Shown here piece by piece: positions 63,608 through 64,000 of a DNA stretch of 64,000 nucleotides (position 1 is its first letter; the number at the start of each line of letters is the position of its first letter). The notes beneath the pieces are model-generated. The model ran no database searches. It saw only the letters and a list, made by a program, of their open reading frames with translations, and had not been told where the DNA came from. A program made the position numbers and the translations under genes. Source of the stretch: Roseateles subflavus (GTDB lineage: Bacteria; Pseudomonadota; Gammaproteobacteria; Burkholderiales; Burkholderiaceae_C); the NCBI RefSeq assembly GCF_030285365.1, contig NZ_JASVDS010000001.1:1218064-1282063 (forward strand), read 5' to 3'.

Positions 63608-64000
<393 letters not shown>

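Overview
The window is GC-rich, densely packed bacterial chromosome and ends in the first ~390 bases of a 16S rRNA gene. The 16S sequence, the gene orders (dacC–D-amino-acid transaminase–ybeD–lipB–lipA; EIIA–ptsH–ptsI next to an rrn operon; ruvA–ruvB; phoH–ybeY) and the many proteins with betaproteobacterial character point to Burkholderiales, probably the Roseateles/Rubrivivax/Leptothrix branch (inference from memory, no search run). There is no phage, insertion sequence, CRISPR array or tRNA gene. Almost everything is core or near-core genome.

Layout. 0.1–4.1 kb: an acetyltransferase and a three-gene MacAB/DevBCA-type exporter. 4.3–8.5 kb: two tandem M13 metallopeptidase paralogs, followed by a very small secreted protein gene. 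9–14.8 kb: acyl-CoA catabolism (enoyl-CoA hydratase, 3-hydroxyacyl-CoA dehydrogenase, an IclR regulator, a 3-oxoadipyl-CoA-type thiolase). 15–18.5 kb: a coupled pair of c-di-GMP enzymes (HD-GYP and PAS-GGDEF-EAL). 18.6–22.5 kb: DUF1840 protein, phosphatase, a strongly expressed porin, ruvBA. 22.5–28 kb: a NarL-type two-component system, phoH–ybeY, a CorA-type transporter. 28–29.3 kb: hemB and a probable small RNA.

29.3–33.5 kb is the most distinctive region. A pyrroline-2-carboxylate reductase-like gene, an Xaa-Pro aminopeptidase-like gene and a trans-3-hydroxyproline dehydratase-like gene form a minus-strand operon. It is divergent from a minimal M9 collagenase-like lipoprotein, and a perfect inverted repeat lies between the two. 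Together they look like a compact locus for attacking collagen-type peptides and using their hydroxyproline.

33.5–44.9 kb: hemJ, VanZ, a [2Fe-2S] ferredoxin, a hydrolase, D-Ala metabolism, lipoate synthesis, a thioredoxin-TPR chaperone-like protein, purEK and the t6A gene tsaC/sua5. 44.9–48.2 kb: secreted SGNH and lipase-like lipoproteins and OmpW. 48.2–53.7 kb: tsaB–rimI–uracil-DNA glycosylase–GGDEF/EAL in an overlapping operon, then midA. 53.8–59 kb (mostly minus): cca, a TlpA thioredoxin, a degenerate kinase/receiver protein, a hydrolase and a CaiB CoA-transferase. 59.5–64 kb: a regulatory phosphotransferase system (EIIA, HPr, EI, with no sugar permease) and the rrn promoter region.

Across the whole window at least eleven genes have a -10-like hexamer 6–8 nt (nine times exactly 6 nt) before the ATG and no Shine-Dalgarno sequence. 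This suggests that leaderless transcription is common in this organism; I regard it, with the hydroxyproline/collagen locus and the orphan small RNA, as the main thing worth testing.
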